From the IMG/VR virus record IMGVR_UViG_3300037189_008601, positions 1 to 47,385 of that record: a stretch of 47,385 nucleotides of DNA. One strand, given 5' to 3'. The position numbers and the translations under genes are program-made. Under the pieces are notes generated by a model, which ran no database searches, was not told the DNA's origin, and was given only the letters and a program-made list of their open reading frames with translations. Origin of the DNA: a virus. This document shows positions 32,918 through 40,810 of this stretch, one piece after another (positions within the stretch are counted from its first letter, which is position 1; each line of letters begins with the position of its first letter).

Positions 32918-34917
32918 TGTCCGCTAACAGCGTTGGAGGGGGAGGGCTTCGGCCTTCCCCCTTTGTCATCCGTACACAAGAACAGCTTGATGAGGCTGTT
33001 GCCCACGTCTCATCTTTTGATGAGTTCGTTGTAGACGTTGAGACCAACTTCGCTCACCCAAAGGTCAATGAGATCTCTTGGATCGGCCTTGCTGTGCCTG
33101 ACCGAGTAGTGCTTATCCCAATGGGTCATCCTAAAGGTGTGCTACTTACACCTGCCTACACTGAGAAGCGCATCCCCCCTGACGAGGAACGCAAGGTTCT
33201 TAAGAACGGTTCCCTCAGCAATCTGAAGAAGCCATTTACGGTTCCGGCAACATTCGCTGACCCGGGACCGCAGCTTCGTCAGGATGCTGTGTTCGCTACT
33301 CTTGAACCATTGTTCTTCAGTGAGCGCACGAAGATTGGTCATAACCTCAAGTTTGATCTTGAATCAATCGCTAAGTATTACAGTGGGTGGATTCCTCCGG
33401 GACCCTATGTAGACACCATCCTTCTCACTCATGTCCTTGACGAGAACCTTGATCGTTATGACCTCAAGAGTCTGGTCATGGACTGGTTGCGAGTTCCTCC
33501 AAATCCTGAGGTCCGTAAGAAGTTTTATCCCAATTTGGGCAAGATCGGTGTCAATGAGCAGCCGATAGACGAAGTCGCTCAATACCTCGCTAAAGATGTG
33601 TGGTATACGCTTCTTTACTACCGAGAGCACATCAAGCTGCTCAAGGCGGAACCGGATCTTGTCAACACTTTCAATCTGGAAATGGAACTGTATCCAGTAC
33701 TTATGGATATGGAACTGACCGGTATTCGGATCGATACAGACCTTCTCAAACGCCGAGGTGAAGAGCTTGAGCAAGAACGTGCAGCCACTGCTGGGCGTAT
33801 CTGGAGCATCTGCGGGGAGCAGTTCCCCATCTCCAATCCTTCTATGAAGCGTAAATATCTCTTCGGTCCTAAGAAGGAGGGCGGTCAGGGACTAAAGCCC
33901 CTTACCTTCACTGCTAAGACCAATGCCCCTCAGCTTAATCAGGCCACTCTTGAGCACTACGCTCAAGAGAACGAATTGGCCCAGATGATGCTGGAGTGGG
34001 CTGAATGTGACAAGGTCATCAGTACGTTTATTGATGGTCTTACGGACAAGCTGGTCAAGGGTCGACTGCACACATCCTTCAATCAGCACCGTACGGTTAC
34101 CGGTCGACTGTCCAGCGCCAACCCAAACCTCCAGCAGATTCCCCGAGGGGACCTCATCCGTGACGCCTTTACAGCGGACGATGGATGTCTACTGGTTGTA
34201 GCTGACTACGATCAGGTCGAACTTCGCTGTGCTGCGTATCTTTCCAACGATATTGAAATGGTTAGAGTCTTTCAAGACAACCTCGACATCCACGCAGAAG
34301 CGGCATCAGCGATGCTTGGGATACCTCTTGATGAGGTAACAAAGGATCAGCGTCAAGTAGGCAAGACTCAGAACTTCGGCACCCTGTATGGAGCGGGTCC
34401 CCAGAAGATTGCCACCGTAGCTGATTGTTCCATGGACGAAGCTCAGGAATTCATTTCCCGATACTTCGAACGCTTCTCGGGCCTGTCCTCATGGAAGGAC
34501 AATATGATCCTCAAAGCTAGAAAGACCGGTAGTAGAAACGGAGATAAGATCCCGTTTGCCGATGTACCACCCTTCGGTCGTCGCCGTAGGCTTTCAGACC
34601 TTTATGCAATTGAGATCAAGGATCGAGCTAGGGCCGAGCGGCAGGTTATCAATAGTATTGTTCAGGGATTTGCTGCAAACGTAATGAAACTTGCTATGAT
34701 CAATCTTTACGAACGGTCAAAGGATACCGATATCGATATCCTGCTCAATGTTCATGATGAGATCATTGTGCAAGCTCCCGAAAACTCTGTCGAAGAAGCA
34801 CAGACCATCGTCATTGAGGCTATGGAAAGCGTGACCTATAATGGTCAACCTGTACTTGGCCCGGTGCCCTTGACGGCAGATTCGGGAATTGGTAGAAAAT
34901 GGTCGGAGGCTAAATAA
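32917..34917 (+). CDS. polA: DNA polymerase I, family A, with 3'-5' exonuclease
   Basis: A 666-residue replicative polymerase. The exonuclease domain carries motif Exo I DVETN (D40, E42), with HNLKFDLESIAK later as Exo II. The polymerase domain has motif A DYDQVELR (about 430-437), motif B RQVGKTQNFGTLYG (about 479-492) and motif C NVHDEI (611-616). There is no 5'-nuclease domain, as usual for phage family A enzymes. The first 15 codons contain a strong hairpin (32937-32962), so a start further downstream cannot be excluded, but ATG 32917 is the only good start. Confidence 0.96.
   Translation: MSANSVGGGGLRPSPFVIRTQEQLDEAVAHVSSFDEFVVDVETNFAHPKVNEISWIGLAVPDRVVLIPMGHPKGVLLTPAYTEKRIPPDEERKVLKNGSLSNLKKPFTVPATFADPGPQLRQDAVFATLEPLFFSERTKIGHNLKFDLESIAKYYSGWIPPGPYVDTILLTHVLDENLDRYDLKSLVMDWLRVPPNPEVRKKFYPNLGKIGVNEQPIDEVAQYLAKDVWYTLLYYREHIKLLKAEPDLVNTFNLEMELYPVLMDMELTGIRIDTDLLKRRGEELEQERAATAGRIWSICGEQFPISNPSMKRKYLFGPKKEGGQGLKPLTFTAKTNAPQLNQATLEHYAQENELAQMMLEWAECDKVISTFIDGLTDKLVKGRLHTSFNQHRTVTGRLSSANPNLQQIPRGDLIRDAFTADDGCLLVVADYDQVELRCAAYLSNDIEMVRVFQDNLDIHAEAASAMLGIPLDEVTKDQRQVGKTQNFGTLYGAGPQKIATVADCSMDEAQEFISRYFERFSGLSSWKDNMILKARKTGSRNGDKIPFADVPPFGRRRRLSDLYAIEIKDRARAERQVINSIVQGFAANVMKLAMINLYERSKDTDIDILLNVHDEIIVQAPENSVEEAQTIVIEAMESVTYNGQPVLGPVPLTADSGIGRKWSEAK
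32937..32962 (+). promoter_or_regulatory. UUCG-tetraloop hairpin at polymerase 5' end
   Basis: An 11-bp GC-rich stem (32937-32947 with 32952-32962, one G-U pair) is closed by a C(TTCG)G tetraloop and followed by TTTGTC. It lies 20 bases inside the polymerase ORF, right after the ssDNA-binding gene. It looks like an intrinsic terminator/attenuator with a weak U tract, or an mRNA 3'-end stabiliser. It may lower polymerase output relative to ssDNA-binding protein. Confidence 0.6.
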
Positions 34918-35309
34918 TGTCTAGTGATTCTGGTTGGTGGGCACGTCGTCTGGGTGAACAACCTCAGCAACGCCAGACGCCTATCTATCCGCAGCCACAG
35001 TATCCCAACCCTCAGTATCAGCAGCAGGCTCCTCAATACCCGCAGCAGGCTCCTCAACAGCCTCAATATCAACAGTCCCCGCAGCATCCGCAGGTGACTG
35101 TCGATAACCTCTTTGAGGCGGCTATGACATGGCAAGGTGGCCCTGCTGCTCGCACAGAGACTCAACCTTGCCCGCAATGCGGTGGAGGTCACTACTTCTC
35201 TCGCACAAATGGTCCGTCTAGAGGCCCAGCACCTGCTCCCATGTGCTATGACTGTGGGTACAACGGAATGTTCATCCAAGGTGATCCGTCTACTTGGCAA
35301 AGTATGTAA
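34917..35309 (+). CDS. Pro/Gln-rich protein with C-terminal zinc ribbon
   Basis: A 130-residue protein in two parts. Residues ~16-60 are low-complexity Pro/Gln/Tyr (YPQPQYPNPQYQQ-type repeats). Residues ~78-120 form a zinc-ribbon-like domain, CPQCGGGHYF and CYDCGYNGMF, with two CxxC pairs. No enzymatic motif is present. The first 16 residues include SGWWARRLGEQP. It lies between polymerase and recA and begins at an ATG overlapping the polymerase TAA. It may be a nucleic-acid-binding or scaffold-type accessory protein; the function is unknown. Confidence 0.7.
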   Translation: MSSDSGWWARRLGEQPQQRQTPIYPQPQYPNPQYQQQAPQYPQQAPQQPQYQQSPQHPQVTVDNLFEAAMTWQGGPAARTETQPCPQCGGGHYFSRTNGPSRGPAPAPMCYDCGYNGMFIQGDPSTWQSM

Positions 35310-35317
35310 AGGTAGAA

Positions 35318-36334
35318 ATGTCTACAACAATCGAAGAAATCATCGCACGGGTAAACAAGCAGTATGGTCGAGATACTCTCGTCAAGGGAGATGAACTCAA
35401 CAGCGTGGTTATTCCCCGCTGTACTACCGGCTCTGTAGCGTTTGACGTTATGCTCGGTGGTGGTTGGCCTCTTAATCAGTGGAATGAACTGATCGGTAAT
35501 GAATCCAACGGCAAGACAGTTATGGTGCTCAAGACCATTGCTGCTAACCAAGCGCTTAACCCTGACTACCAGTGCCTGTGGGTAGCTTCCGAGGAGTTTG
35601 TACCCGACTGGGCGTCGGCCCTTGGGGTAGACCTGAGCCGGATCACTCTTGCTACGACAAACGTAATGGAAGAGGCGTATCAGATCGTCATCGATACCCT
35701 CGACGCTCGTGCTGTCGATGCTGTAGTAATCGACTCACTTCCAGCGCTTGTACCCGGTGAGGAAGATGAGAAGACCATGGAGCAGTTCGCTGTCGGACTC
35801 GGCGCTCGCCTTACGGGTAAGTTCATGCGTAAGTCTTCTAAGGCTCAAAAGCGGTCACTGGTAGAAGAGGACCGAAACTGTCTTGGACTGATTATCAATC
35901 AGTGGCGTGAAAAGATCGGCATCGTTTACGGTGACCCCCGAACCACCCCCGGTGGTAAAGCTAAGAACTTCCATTACTTCACTCGGGTCGAAGTAGCCCG
36001 TGATGAATGGATTGAAGCTGATAAGAAGAAGGTGGGACTAGCTATCAAAGCTCGTACACTTAAGAACAAGACCGCTCCCCCGCAGCGGCAAGGTGTAGTG
36101 GATTTCTACTTCGACGATAGACTTCCCTTCCATAAGGGAGACTACGACACGACGAAGGAAATCTTTGGTTTGGCCGTGGCTAACGACCTCGTAACACGCC
36201 GGGGGGCGTATTACGAATACAAAGGGCAGCGCTGGCAAGGCAAAGAGGCCGTCCTTGCCTCGCTCCGTGAGGAAGTCGACCTAGCCACGGCCATGAAATC
36301 TGAAGTAATGGACGTACTGACCAGTGGGATCTGA
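35318..36334 (+). CDS. recA: RecA-like recombinase
   Basis: The start is set at ATG 35318, preceded by AAAGGTAG; an upstream TTG would lie inside the previous gene. Of 338 residues, Walker A is GNESNGKT (60-67) and Walker B AVVIDSLPAL (about 134-143). LGLIINQWREKIGIVYGDPRTTPGG covers the L2/DNA-binding region, and RTLKNKTAPPQRQ matches the RecA core C-terminal strand. It promotes strand exchange in repair and recombination-dependent replication. It is close to full bacterial RecA length (about 350), but its C-terminal domain is divergent. Confidence 0.93.
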   Translation: MSTTIEEIIARVNKQYGRDTLVKGDELNSVVIPRCTTGSVAFDVMLGGGWPLNQWNELIGNESNGKTVMVLKTIAANQALNPDYQCLWVASEEFVPDWASALGVDLSRITLATTNVMEEAYQIVIDTLDARAVDAVVIDSLPALVPGEEDEKTMEQFAVGLGARLTGKFMRKSSKAQKRSLVEEDRNCLGLIINQWREKIGIVYGDPRTTPGGKAKNFHYFTRVEVARDEWIEADKKKVGLAIKARTLKNKTAPPQRQGVVDFYFDDRLPFHKGDYDTTKEIFGLAVANDLVTRRGAYYEYKGQRWQGKEAVLASLREEVDLATAMKSEVMDVLTSGI

Positions 36335-36345
36335 GGAGGCTTGAC

Positions 36346-37542
36346 ATGATCAGCGTATTTACTCCTACCCATAGAGATATCTATCTTCGACAGGCTTACG
36401 AGTCGCTCAAAGCTCAGACCTACGAAGACTGGGAATGGGTAATCCTTGCCAATGGCTCTGTGCGAATCCCTAACTTCAACGATTCTCGTGTAAAGGTTTT
36501 CTATACACAGGAAACCGGTAAGGTCGGCACTCTGAAGCGGCTGGCTTGCTATAAGTGCACTGGCGACTATCTCGTTGAGTTTGATCATGATGACGAGTTG
36601 ACTCCTGATTGTCTTGAGGAGATCAGCAAGTGCACTGAAGACTTTGTTTATAGCAACTGCTATCAGGTCAACCAGAACTGGGAACCTTACCTTTGGGGAG
36701 AAGGTTACGGGTGGGAATGGCGTCAGTCTGAATACAAGGGTCATATGCTATGGGAGGCCATTTCTCCAGAGCCATACCCTTCTAACCTTGGGCGTATTTG
36801 GTTTGCACCTAACCATGTCCGAGCATGGAAGCGTGAGTTCTATGAGCGCATCGGTGGCCACTCGGAGATGAAGATCTCTGATGATCATGATCTTGTTGCA
36901 CGTAGCTACTTAGAGGGCACTGTTAAGCACATCAACAAGCCTCTATACATTTACCGTGTTCATGGTGAGAATACTTGGCTACAGGTCACTCAAGAGATTC
37001 AAGACACCATGTGGGACAACTACGACAAGTACTTTTTCCCAATGCAGGAGAAATGGTCTAGGGAGAACAAACTCCGTATCATTGATCTTGGTGGAGCTAT
37101 TGACTCTCCTGAAGGCTATGAGACCTATGATCGTCACAATGCAGACATTGTCGGCGATCTTAATGAGCCGTGGAAGCTCAAGGATAATTCCGTAGGTCTT
37201 CTTCGGGCACACGACATCCTTGAGCATCTCAAAAACCCCATCCATGCTATGAATGAAGCATGGCGTGTTCTCAAGCACGGTGGTGTGATCGATATTCTCG
37301 TACCTAGCACAGACGGGGCTGGGGCATGGTGTGATCCTACTCATGTATCCTTCTGGAATAGTAGAAGTTTCCGCTACTACACTGAAGCTGAGATGCGTCG
37401 GTACATCGAGCCAGAATGCGTCTGCCGCTTTCAAGTTGTGAAACTTTCAGATATTCAAATGTACGAAGGCATCCCTTATGTTCAAGCGCATCTTCTGGCC
37501 GTAAAGGATGACTTCCGTTACCACGGAGCACTTCTTATATGA
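36346..37542 (+). CDS. Fused GT2 glycosyltransferase and SAM methyltransferase
   Basis: A 398-residue two-domain protein. Residues ~1-235 are a GT-A family 2 glycosyltransferase (MISVFTPTHRDIYLRQAYESL, metal-binding DHDDE at 80-84, IYRVHGENTW). Residues ~240-390 are a class I methyltransferase (LRIIDLGGAIDSPEGY as motif I, LRAHDILEHLKNPIHAMNEAWRVLKHGGVI as motifs II/III, and HVSFW). The fusion suggests transfer of a sugar and its methylation, or modification of host glycan or phage DNA/protein. It sits in the recombination block. It overlaps the next gene by four bases. Confidence 0.88.
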   Translation: MISVFTPTHRDIYLRQAYESLKAQTYEDWEWVILANGSVRIPNFNDSRVKVFYTQETGKVGTLKRLACYKCTGDYLVEFDHDDELTPDCLEEISKCTEDFVYSNCYQVNQNWEPYLWGEGYGWEWRQSEYKGHMLWEAISPEPYPSNLGRIWFAPNHVRAWKREFYERIGGHSEMKISDDHDLVARSYLEGTVKHINKPLYIYRVHGENTWLQVTQEIQDTMWDNYDKYFFPMQEKWSRENKLRIIDLGGAIDSPEGYETYDRHNADIVGDLNEPWKLKDNSVGLLRAHDILEHLKNPIHAMNEAWRVLKHGGVIDILVPSTDGAGAWCDPTHVSFWNSRSFRYYTEAEMRRYIEPECVCRFQVVKLSDIQMYEGIPYVQAHLLAVKDDFRYHGALLI

Positions 37543-37895
37543 GTGAGTACACAACGATTAAGACCGGAGAGCCGGAGAAGTTTGAATCCGGGGCTATTCG
37601 GGATACCAATCGAGGTAAGCCACGGTATGACCTGATTCCCCCTGAGCCTCTTCGCCGTCTGGCCATGGTGTACTATCGTGGCGGCAAGTTGTATGGCGAT
37701 AATAACTGGGCACAGGGAATCCCTTGTACTAGATTTTTAGCCTCTGCTGAGCGACATCTTCAAGCCGCTAAGCGGGGGGATAAAGATGAAGATCATTGGG
37801 CGCAGTTGGTATGGAACATCATGTGTCTAATGCACTTTGAAGAGACTGACTGGAATGACCTACCAGACTGGACTCCGCCTCCTAGACGAGTGTAG
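37539..37895 (+). CDS. dNTP-hydrolase-like protein (DUF5664-type)
   Basis: A 118-residue protein: GAIRDTNRGKPRYDLIPPEPLRRLA, GKLYGDNNWAQGIP, ASAERHLQAAKRGDKDEDHWAQLVWNIM, HFEE. This is the small family annotated as dATP/dGTP diphosphohydrolase-like (DUF5664) in many phages. The His and acidic residues of the ERHLQ/DEDHWAQ helices probably form an HD-like or MazG-like metal site. It would adjust the nucleotide pool. Activity and specificity are untested here. Overlaps the glycosyltransferase gene (ATGA). Confidence 0.78.
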   Translation: MSEYTTIKTGEPEKFESGAIRDTNRGKPRYDLIPPEPLRRLAMVYYRGGKLYGDNNWAQGIPCTRFLASAERHLQAAKRGDKDEDHWAQLVWNIMCLMHFEETDWNDLPDWTPPPRRV

Positions 37896-37925
37896 GATAG
37901 ACACCCCTGTCTTAAGGAGTCTCCA

Positions 37926-38147
37926 ATGCTCATCGCTTCAGTCATTATCCTGATAGCCGTTTTTTCCTACATCAGCTTTCTTCTCGTACTCAAGCTCATT
38001 CGAGATGAGCTTACGAGCATCCGCAAAGAGACAATACATCTCTACGCTGAACTAAAGCAGGGCTTGTCTCAGCAGAAGCTGGAAGTAGAAGTACTCAAGC
38101 ATCGTTTCAAAAATATCGTCTCTACAAAGCGTAAAGAGGAAAAGTGA
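37926..38147 (+). CDS. Membrane-anchored coiled-coil protein, 73 aa
   Basis: Residues 1-24 (MLIASVIILIAVFSYISFLLVLKL) form one transmembrane segment, followed by a charged coiled-coil (IRDELTSIRKETIHLYAELK...) and a basic tail (RFKNIVSTKRKEEK). A strong AAGGAG site (37914-37919) precedes the ATG. It has the single-TM plus coil layout of inner-membrane accessory proteins or i-spanin-like proteins, but no partner is seen and its location is in the recombination block. Function unknown. Confidence 0.65.
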   Translation: MLIASVIILIAVFSYISFLLVLKLIRDELTSIRKETIHLYAELKQGLSQQKLEVEVLKHRFKNIVSTKRKEEK

Positions 38148-38471
38148 ATGTCCGAGCAGATGAAGCGTTCCCAAGCCCAAGAAAAGCGGGTAGCGAAGGC
38201 TACTGGGGGCAGTCGGAACGCTGGTTCTGGAAACGGGTGGCAGAGGAAACACGACGTGCGGTCCGGAGGCCGAGAAGGCTTCCTATGGGAGATGAAACGC
38301 ACGGACAAGAAGCAGATTACAATCAAGGCTTCTGACTTAGACTCAGTACGTAAGATCTCATGGCAAGAAGGACGAACTCCCGTCTTCCATATTGAACTTG
38401 ATAATCGTAGATATGTCATGCTCGAAGAGTTTGACTTCATGGAGCTAATCGATGGAAAACCCGAATCTTAA
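38148..38471 (+). CDS. PD-(D/E)XK Holliday-junction-resolvase-like nuclease
   Basis: A 107-residue basic protein: RSQAQEKRVAKATGGSRNAGSGN, then DVRSGGREGFLWEMKRTDKKQITIK. The Glu-x-Lys (EMK) after a hydrophobic strand, with the upstream Asp, is the PD-(D/E)XK core, and the GGSR/GSGN segment is typical of phage Holliday-junction-resolvase-like families. An AGAGGA site precedes the ATG. It lies beside a RecB/Cas4-like nuclease and overlaps it by 20 bases. Probably cleaves branched DNA. Confidence 0.7.
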   Translation: MSEQMKRSQAQEKRVAKATGGSRNAGSGNGWQRKHDVRSGGREGFLWEMKRTDKKQITIKASDLDSVRKISWQEGRTPVFHIELDNRRYVMLEEFDFMELIDGKPES

Positions 38472-39429
38472 GAACTTCAAAGACACCTATAAGCGTCGAG
38501 AGATACTGCTCCCGCAGATAGAACGGCACGTTCTTAAGAAGGCTCAAGAGCCGTCTGATAGGCGCTCAGATATCCTTCATCCATCCGAGATGGCTAAGGT
38601 ATCGTGGTGCCCTCGTCATGACTTCTATCGTTTGACAGAGGTGCCTGCCAACTACAAAAAGCGTGCTCCCTCTTTCAAGCTGGAGAACGTCTTCGATTAT
38701 GGTCATAGTGTCCATGCTAAGTATCAGCGCTGGCTTCAGGAGATGGGCATTCTCTTCGGTAAGTGGCGGTGTAAGGAATGCCTCAATCAATGGGAAGGGT
38801 ATGCTCCTGAGCATTGTCCTTCATGCTTGAGCCGTAAGGTTGTCTACAAGGAAGTATCGCTTGTAGATGAAGACCTTATGATCGCTGGTCATAGTGACGG
38901 CATCGTCAAAATGGGCGATGACAACTACATGATCGAGATCAAGACTATTGGTTACGGTAGTCTTCGGTTTGAGGCGCAGACACTATTTGAGAAATCTCAA
39001 CAAGAGAACTGGACAATTGAAGAACTCTGGTTCCAGATCCAGCGTCCTTTCTCTTCACACATTCGACAGGGTCAGATATATTTACATCTTGCTAAGAAGG
39101 CGTATCCCGATCTGAATGTCGATAAGATCATCTACATCTACGAGTGGAAGCCAACTCAGGAAGTAAAAGAGTTCGTCATAAGCTACAATCCTGAGTTCGT
39201 TCAGGACAGGCTCGATCTCGCAGCAGAGATCGCCAATCATGTAACTAACGGGACTGAAATGGAACGCCCTTCATGGGCTGATCCAGAGAAGAAGACCTGT
39301 TCATCGTGTGAATATCGTAAAACCTGTTGGGGAGAAGCTAATGGAAGTTCGAAAGATATCGAGACCAAATCCATCATCCGAATCAAAAAAGCAGACGCAG
39401 CTAAACGACGCCGAGTTGTTCGACCCTAA
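38452..39429 (+). CDS. RecB/Cas4-like PD-(D/E)XK exonuclease
   Basis: A 325-residue nuclease. A zinc ribbon (WRCKECLNQ, HCPSCLSRK) lies at about 103-126. The catalytic core has AGHSDGIVKM (about 144-153) and NYMIEIKTIG (about 158-167, the D...ExK signature). The C-terminus has TCSSCEYRKTCW, the cysteine cluster that holds an Fe-S cluster in Cas4/AddB-type nucleases, probably with a further Cys elsewhere. It likely processes DNA ends for recombination. It begins inside the preceding gene and overlaps the following gene by 89 bases. Confidence 0.82.
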   Translation: MENPNLKNFKDTYKRREILLPQIERHVLKKAQEPSDRRSDILHPSEMAKVSWCPRHDFYRLTEVPANYKKRAPSFKLENVFDYGHSVHAKYQRWLQEMGILFGKWRCKECLNQWEGYAPEHCPSCLSRKVVYKEVSLVDEDLMIAGHSDGIVKMGDDNYMIEIKTIGYGSLRFEAQTLFEKSQQENWTIEELWFQIQRPFSSHIRQGQIYLHLAKKAYPDLNVDKIIYIYEWKPTQEVKEFVISYNPEFVQDRLDLAAEIANHVTNGTEMERPSWADPEKKTCSSCEYRKTCWGEANGSSKDIETKSIIRIKKADAAKRRRVVRP

Positions 39430-39829
39430 GCCTGAATATGAAGTCCCGGAGCTACCGTGGGATATCACCGACGTATCGGATGCTCTCCTCATGGAGCATT
39501 TCTCGAAGCAGCTTGCTTGGCAGAACTTTTTTGCCACACAGGTCGCTCAGGCGGAGATTGACGAAGCCGACGCCGAAGCGCATCTTAAAACTCAAGAGGC
39601 TGTAATCATGCTTACGGGTAAAAAGGTCACTGAAGCCCGGGCTGAGCGTGATGTAAACGAAAACGTAATTGCAGCACGAGATGCTTACTTGGTAGCACGG
39701 GCTAAGCGAAAAATGCTGCAAGTGACTATGGAGAATAGGGAGCGATGCGCTAATCTAATCTCCCGAGAACTCACCCGGCGAGTCGGGCGAGAAGGAAACC
39801 AACGTAGGAGCGATAGATGGACACCCTAA
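39341..39829 (+). CDS. Helical hypothetical protein, 162 aa
   Basis: The start ATG 39341 directly follows a GGAGAAG site, although this lies 89 bases inside the preceding nuclease gene. The product is Ala/Glu/Arg-rich with a long central coiled-coil (QAEIDEADAEAHLKTQEAVI, then VTEARAERDVNENVIAARDAYL) and ends in a basic tail. Proteins like this accompany RecB-like nucleases in actinophages, but no function is known. The large overlap is unusual in this genome. Confidence 0.65.
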   Translation: MEVRKISRPNPSSESKKQTQLNDAELFDPKPEYEVPELPWDITDVSDALLMEHFSKQLAWQNFFATQVAQAEIDEADAEAHLKTQEAVIMLTGKKVTEARAERDVNENVIAARDAYLVARAKRKMLQVTMENRERCANLISRELTRRVGREGNQRRSDRWTP

Positions 39830-40074
39830 TCATTAACCCACTGGTATCTGACGGAGAATCAGTTCTCATCCGTCTTACTGACGTGCCTGACGACTGGGCA
39901 GTTCGAGAGTATGACATCCACGATAAGTGGGTCATTGCTTCCGAAGTTCGATCAGACCACCATCCTTTCACCATCTTTGAGGCTAAGCCTTTCGACTCAG
40001 ATGTTTCTTGGGAATGGTCCGACGCCGGTCAGCCTCCTTATGATGCTACAGCTGAACCCGCCCCAACCGCTTGA
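39817..40074 (+). CDS. Hypothetical protein, 85 aa
   Basis: A small acidic, beta-rich protein (ESVLIRLTDVPDDWAVREYDIHDKW) with a Pro/Ala C-terminal tail (GQPPYDATAEPAPTA). ATG 39817 follows TAGGAG (39805-39810) and overlaps the end of the preceding gene. No family is recognised. Confidence 0.6.
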   Translation: MDTLIINPLVSDGESVLIRLTDVPDDWAVREYDIHDKWVIASEVRSDHHPFTIFEAKPFDSDVSWEWSDAGQPPYDATAEPAPTA

Positions 40075-40231
40075 CACTCCCAAAGGTCCAGCATGGGCCG
40101 TAGTCCTCATCGACTACGGCCCTGACTGGGACCTTTCATGGGTCTGCTTTCTTAAAGATAGTGGCGAATGCTGGACCTTCAGTAACTCTGAAGTTCGTCA
40201 GCCGTCCAACTACACTTATGGACGGCCCTAG
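40043..40231 (+). CDS. Small conserved-looking phage protein, 62 aa
   Basis: ATG 40043 begins inside the preceding gene and the stop overlaps the first base of tRNA-Leu. The core, AVVLIDYGPDWDLSWVCFL then GECWTFSNSEVRQPSNYTYGR, has the 'DYGP..DL.WV' and 'W...N.EVR...N.T.GR' pattern that I recognise from small proteins common in actinophages; no function is assigned to them. The first part of the gene (40082-40136) is also a large perfect hairpin, so coding and RNA structure coincide. Confidence 0.6.
   Translation: MLQLNPPQPLDTPKGPAWAVVLIDYGPDWDLSWVCFLKDSGECWTFSNSEVRQPSNYTYGRP
40082..40136. repeat. Nested perfect hairpin upstream of the tRNA cluster
   Basis: GGGCCGTAGTC (40095-40105) pairs perfectly with GACTACGGCCC (40112-40122) over a 6-base loop, and AAAGGTCC (40082-40089) pairs with GGACCTTT (40129-40136) outside it. 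Total 19 bp with one internal loop. There is no U-rich tail. It could be an RNase processing site, a terminator-like pause or a protein-binding element. Confidence 0.55.
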
Positions 40232-40312
40232 CGGGTATGGCGAAATAGGCATACGCAGGAGACTTAAAATCTCCCGTCTTCGGACTTGTGGGTTCAAGTC
40301 CCACTACCCGCA
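40231..40312 (+). tRNA. tRNA-Leu (anticodon TAA)
   Basis: Acceptor GCGGGTA pairs with TACCCGC (40305-40311). The anticodon stem GGAGA/TCTCC encloses CTTAAAA, giving anticodon TAA. The long variable arm (CGTCTTCGGAC) and T arm GTGGG-TTCAAGT-CCCAC complete a class II tRNA. CCA is not encoded. Confidence 0.93.
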
Positions 40313-40317
40313 CCGAG

Positions 40318-40359
40318 GGGAGCGTAACTCAGTTGGTAGAGTACGGTATTCTTAATCCC
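40318..40359 (+). pseudogene. Truncated 5' half of a tRNA-Lys (CTT)-like gene
   Basis: GGGAGCG, then TA, a D arm (ACTC-AGTTGGTA-GAGT), an anticodon 5' stem CGGTA and loop TTCTTAA (anticodon CTT) are all in place. The 3' anticodon stem that should follow (TACCG) is missing, and the HNH gene starts at 40360. No matching 3' acceptor (CGCTCCC) is found nearby. It appears to be a remnant cut at the anticodon loop by insertion of the endonuclease gene. Confidence 0.7.
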
Positions 40360-40755
40360 ATGACTTTTAAAAATAAACAAGAATACAACAACTACATGAA
40401 ATCCTATATGCGTGAGAAATACCATAAGCGTATGTCTGACGCTAAAAATTTATTTGGTAATTCTTGTTATATATGTGATAGTTCCGATTCATTAGAGTTT
40501 GATCACATTGATCCAGACACCAAAACATTTACTATCGGAAAAATGTGGTCTGCTTCCGAAAGTAAATTTTTAGAAGAATTATCTAAATGTCAACTTTTAT
40601 GTAAAAAATGTCATGTTGAGAAACATAAAAGTCAGAAAGAATGTGGAACTCCTCAAAAGTACTGGCTAGGATGCCGATGTTTTTCTTGTACTAATGCAAA
40701 TTCAATTCATAGTAAAAACTATAAAAAGTCACGCCTCTCTGGCGCAAACGGTTAG
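40360..40755 (+). CDS. HNH homing endonuclease
   Basis: A 131-residue HNH nuclease with zinc Cys36/Cys39 (CYICD), the catalytic FDHIDP (48-49 Asp-His), Cys81/Cys84/His85 (CKKCH) and a distal zinc pair GCRCFSC. It is markedly more A/T-rich than its neighbours, as expected for a recently acquired mobile gene. It begins directly at the broken tRNA-Lys half. Its last 7 codons run into the tRNA-Lys(TTT) gene (40733 onward). The direct repeat TGACTTTTAA (40361-40370 and 40762-40771) brackets most of it. ATG 40360 has no clear ribosome-binding site. Confidence 0.9.
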   Translation: MTFKNKQEYNNYMKSYMREKYHKRMSDAKNLFGNSCYICDSSDSLEFDHIDPDTKTFTIGKMWSASESKFLEELSKCQLLCKKCHVEKHKSQKECGTPQKYWLGCRCFSCTNANSIHSKNYKKSRLSGANG

Positions 40756-40806
40756 CGCAGGTGACTTTTAATCACAAGGTTCTCGGTTCAAGTCCGAGGA
40801 GAGGCA
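40733..40806 (+). tRNA. tRNA-Lys (anticodon TTT)
   Basis: Acceptor GCCTCTC (40733-40739) pairs with GAGAGGC (40799-40805). The D arm GCGC...GCGC, anticodon arm GTGA-CTTTTAA-TCAC (anticodon TTT) and T arm CTCGG-TTCAAGT-CCGAG are all recognisable. The 3' end of the HNH gene overlaps its first 23 bases. No encoded CCA. Confidence 0.88.
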
Positions 40807-40810
40807 CCAC

